DNA of 64,000 bases from CAWGCA01 sp963820955 (GTDB lineage: Bacteria; Pseudomonadota; Gammaproteobacteria; Chromatiales; Chromatiaceae): the NCBI GenBank assembly GCA_963820955.1, contig CAWGCA010000053.1, positions 1-64,000 of the forward strand. The letters are read 5' to 3'. Positions 61,910 through 64,000 of this stretch are shown here, piece after piece. Under the pieces are notes generated by a model. The model saw nothing but the letters and a program-made list of their open reading frames with translations. It was not told the origin of the DNA and did no database searches. Position 1 is the first letter of the stretch. Every line of letters begins with the position of its first letter. Position numbers and translations under genes: made by a program.

Positions 61910-62782
61910 ATGAGTCGGATCAGGCTCTGGCTCCTGGCTATCCGTCCACGGACCCTGGGAATTTCGGTTGCGCCGGTGATCACCGGCAGCAGTCTCGCCT
62001 GGGCAGAGACCTCGCACCTGGCCTGGCTGCCGGCACTGGCCGCCCTGGCGGCGGCGCTGCTGATCCAGATAGGGACCAACCTGCACAACGATGCCGTTGA
62101 CTTTGAACGGGGAGCGGACACGCCCCAGCGCCTCGGACCGCCACGCGCGACGGCCCAGGGCTGGTTTCCCGCGACCGAGGTCAAAAGGGCGGCCCATCTC
62201 AGTTTTGGCCTGGCCTTCCTGACGGGCATCTATCTGGCCTGGATCGGCGGCCTGCCCATCGTCGTCATCGGCCTGCTGTCGCTGGTCGCCGGCTATGCTT
62301 ATACCAGTGGCCCAAAACCCATCGCCTACTCTGCCGCGGGAGAGTTCTTCGTGTTCCTCTTCTTCGGTCTGGCCGCCGTCATGGGCAGTTACTATCTGCA
62401 GCGTGCGACCCTCTCTCTGAATGTACTCCTGGCCGGTTGCGCCATCGGCTCCCTGGCTGCAGCAGTGCTGCTGGTGAACAATTACCGTGACCTGGATACA
62501 GACGAAAAAGCCGGCAAACTGACCCTGGCCCATTATCTGGGGCGCAACAAATCTCGCTGGTTGTACAGCCTGCTGCTGCTGCCACCATTTGCCCTGCCGC
62601 TTCTGCTTGCAGACCTCAGCCAGGGTCCCTGGCTGGTACTGGCCGCCCTTCCTTTCGCCCTGCTGCTGTCATATCGCTTCAACACCACCCCACCGGGGGT
62701 GGGATTCAACCGGATCCTGGCTCACACTGCCCGCCTGCAGCTGGTCTACAGTCTGTTTTTCAGTGCCGGCCTTATCTTCTGA
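61910..62782 (+). CDS. menA: 1,4-dihydroxy-2-naphthoate polyprenyltransferase-type UbiA protein
   Basis: A 290-residue membrane prenyltransferase. Asp motifs NLHNDAVDFERGAD (near 60) and NNYRDLDTDEKAGK (near 190) are the two Mg/prenyl-diphosphate sites, and the start LWLLAIRPRTLGISVAPVITGSSLAW is typical of MenA. It would attach the prenyl tail in menaquinone synthesis. No other men or futalosine-pathway genes are in the window. Confidence 0.88.
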   Translation: MSRIRLWLLAIRPRTLGISVAPVITGSSLAWAETSHLAWLPALAALAAALLIQIGTNLHNDAVDFERGADTPQRLGPPRATAQGWFPATEVKRAAHLSFGLAFLTGIYLAWIGGLPIVVIGLLSLVAGYAYTSGPKPIAYSAAGEFFVFLFFGLAAVMGSYYLQRATLSLNVLLAGCAIGSLAAAVLLVNNYRDLDTDEKAGKLTLAHYLGRNKSRWLYSLLLLPPFALPLLLADLSQGPWLVLAALPFALLLSYRFNTTPPGVGFNRILAHTARLQLVYSLFFSAGLIF

Positions 62783-62787
62783 CAACA

Positions 62788-62826
62788 CCCGCTGCCGACC
62801 CGACCTCAGCCCGGGACGGCAGCGGG
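62788..62826. terminator. Bidirectional stem-loop between menA and the EF-hand gene
   Basis: CCCGCTGCCG at 62788-62797 pairs perfectly with CGGCAGCGGG at 62817-62826. The two genes converge here. T tracts are absent, so termination efficiency is uncertain. Confidence 0.45.
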
Positions 62827-62841
62827 TCTACTACAGGACCT

Positions 62842-63435
62842 TTACCAACGCCGACAGGGGTGACTGCCAGGCGCGAACCCACCCGGCATCGGTGCCCCAT
62901 AACCACGAACCGCTCTGTCCTCAACGGGCGCAGCGAAAGGGGACTGACCCATCGGGTAACCCTGCGCTGCCCGAAAGGCATGGCGTTCACCACGGGTCTG
63001 CTGAAACTCCTGCTCCGTAATCACGCCATTCCCATCACGATCAAAATCACTGAAAGACGGCGGTCCCTGTCGCTCCCCGGGGTTGGCCCGACCTGGACGC
63101 GGCCGCATCGACGGTCGCTGTGCGAAACGCTGCTGCATATGGAGGGCATGACCGGCGGTCAGTTCCTTCTCATTGAGGTAGCCGTCGTCATTGCTATCCA
63201 TGCTCTCGAAGGTCGGAGCCTTACCCTGGTTGCGCAGCATCCGGCCTTCTTTGGCCCGGGCGGCCCAACGCGCCTCCCGCGCGCGATAAAACTCCTCCTG
63301 ACTCACCTTGCCGTCTGCATCGGTATCGTACACGCCCATTGGCATAGGCCCCGGCGGCATGGCTGCCGCACTGCCGGCACCCAGAACAGCGGCTCCAAGC
63401 AGCGCCAGTACGAATCGGTAATTGCTGGTATTCAT
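62842..63435 (-). CDS. Exported EF-hand calcium-binding protein
   Basis: About 197 residues from the Met at 63435, with a signal peptide (LALLGAAVLGAGSAAAMP). Three EF-hand loops: DTDADGKVSQEEF near 37, DSNDDGYLNEKEL near 80 and DRDGNGVITEQEF near 130. The linkers are Pro/Arg/Gln-rich. It probably binds calcium in the periplasm; partner unknown. The longer in-frame start at 63450 is less signal-like. Confidence 0.85.
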   Translation of the reverse strand: MNTSNYRFVLALLGAAVLGAGSAAAMPPGPMPMGVYDTDADGKVSQEEFYRAREARWAARAKEGRMLRNQGKAPTFESMDSNDDGYLNEKELTAGHALHMQQRFAQRPSMRPRPGRANPGERQGPPSFSDFDRDGNGVITEQEFQQTRGERHAFRAAQGYPMGQSPFAAPVEDRAVRGYGAPMPGGFAPGSHPCRRW

Positions 63436-63572
63436 GCTATTTCTCCACAACTATCAGGTCAAGATGCCGTTCTCCCTTGTGCCCTTGATCCGGTGAATAT
63501 AGGGTAGACTTCCTGTTCCCCATTCGTTATCTGGAAGAATACAAGAGATAGCTGAATCCAAGCTGAAAAACG

Positions 63573-63830
63573 ATGCGTATTTACATGCAGACACAGTATG
63601 TCGCGGAACAACCGCTCCGGTTCTACCAACTCCAACTGCAACCGGACCTGCTCGGGGGCTGGACACTGGTGCGGGAGTCCGGTCTCCAAGGGAGACGAGG
63701 CCAGGTAACCAAAGAGTACTTCGAACAGCGGGAAGATGCGGAACAGATGCTGATGCGGCGACGCGATATGCAACTGAGGCGAGGTTATCGCGTGGTGTTT
63801 CGGGAGGGAATCCTGGGCGAGGGAGAATAG
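63573..63830 (+). CDS. WGR-domain protein
   Basis: An 85-residue protein that is essentially one WGR domain: RFYQLQLQPDLLGGWTLVRESGLQGRRGQ, where GWTLVREWGRIG is the family form, and a C-terminal RRGYRVVF strand. WGR domains are nucleic-acid-associated. The consensus WGR triplet reads SGL here. It stands alone. Confidence 0.8.
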   Translation: MRIYMQTQYVAEQPLRFYQLQLQPDLLGGWTLVRESGLQGRRGQVTKEYFEQREDAEQMLMRRRDMQLRRGYRVVFREGILGEGE

Positions 63831-63852
63831 CGGAGCGCTGGAAACAGGCCCT

Positions 63853-63889
63853 AAAAAGCATGCCTGAAGCGGCGCCGCCGCTTCAGGCA
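63853..63889 (-). terminator. Strong terminator of the gene at the window end
   Basis: TGCCTGAAGCGGC-GCC-GCCGCTTCAGGCA is a perfect 13-bp stem at 63861-63889. On the minus strand it is followed shortly by TTTTT (63853-63857). Confidence 0.8.
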
Positions 63890-63942
63890 CGTATTACGGA
63901 GTATCCCTACCCTGCAAAAGAGATGAGGGGAAAGCCGGGCTT

Positions 63943-64000
63943 TCACTCCATCTTCATTCCTTCGTGCTGCATGCCTTCGTGCTGCATAGCTTCGCCCTTC
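63943..64000 (-). CDS. C-terminus of a Met/His-rich protein, partial
   Basis: The minus strand reads KGEAMQHEGMQHEGMKME and then stops at TGA (63943-63945). The repeat MQHEG is Met- and His-rich, as in copper-binding periplasmic proteins. The rest lies outside the window. The terminator at 63853-63889 follows it. Confidence 0.5.
   Translation of the reverse strand, partial: KGEAMQHEGMQHEGMKME

Noticed and set aside
61712..62533. 273-residue frame on the minus strand
   Set aside because: Lies antisense to menA, whose motifs are clear; composition is that of a shadow.

Overview
The window looks like chromosome of a sulfur-oxidiser-type gammaproteobacterium, in the style of the Chromatiales/Sedimenticolaceae. 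This rests on gene content, not on a marker gene: an OxyR with cysteines at exactly the E. coli positions 199 and 208, cytochrome c4, a SHP/DHC/cytochrome b cluster, PqiAB, a 1703-residue pyruvate:ferredoxin-type oxidoreductase beside a fused Nfn-like flavoprotein, and a PEP-CTERM protein. No rRNA or complete tRNA is present, so the genus is left open.

Layout. 1-5 kb is a decayed accessory segment. It holds two 45-nt 3' halves of different tRNAs (Thr-UGU and Arg-CCG) placed back to back, a 7-bp tandem repeat, a small membrane protein, a divergent inorganic pyrophosphatase and two broken genes (a HAD phosphatase tail and an EamA permease). 5-7 kb carries a GH13 sucrose-phosphorylase-like enzyme with an unusual insert. 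7-12 kb is a minus-strand suf operon (small membrane gene, sufB, sufC, sufD, sufT, sufA, sufE) without sufS, preceded by an IscR-like site. 12.7-17.5 kb has a PEP-CTERM protein behind a sigma-54-type promoter, then oxyR divergent from a peroxide/iron operon (rubrerythrin, CCG-domain Fe-S protein, EncFtn-like ferritin, DUF3501). A good two-half-site OxyR operator lies between them. 17.5-23.4 kb holds an HD hydrolase, hisI-hisG, an unlisted 50-residue ORF, bioA and an MFS transporter.

23.4-31 kb has a two-component system, a PepSY protein and the dhc-shp-cytochrome b genes in one direction, then a pqiA-pqiA-pqiB-lipoprotein cluster. 31-33.3 kb has two secreted proteins of unknown function and copies of a dispersed repeat. 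33.3-41.5 kb holds the Nfn-like fusion and the giant 2-oxoacid oxidoreductase, which together could pass electrons between pyruvate, ferredoxin and NAD(P)H. 42-50 kb has a LOG protein, MltF, an LplT-PlsC-Aas fusion, a HIT/VTC2-like protein and a metal permease. 50-54 kb is a zinc locus, znuA-znuC-znuB-zur-yidD, with a Zur-box-like palindrome between znuA and a divergent zinc-ribbon protein. 54-64 kb is mixed housekeeping: diguanylate cyclase, EEP nuclease, DsbA, cytochrome c4, an MscK-type channel, MenA, an EF-hand protein, a WGR protein and the end of a Met/His-rich protein.

Common themes are Fe-S cluster biogenesis, peroxide and iron handling, c-type cytochromes, low-potential electron transfer and zinc homeostasis. 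All functional assignments come from reading motifs in the sequence; no database search was run.
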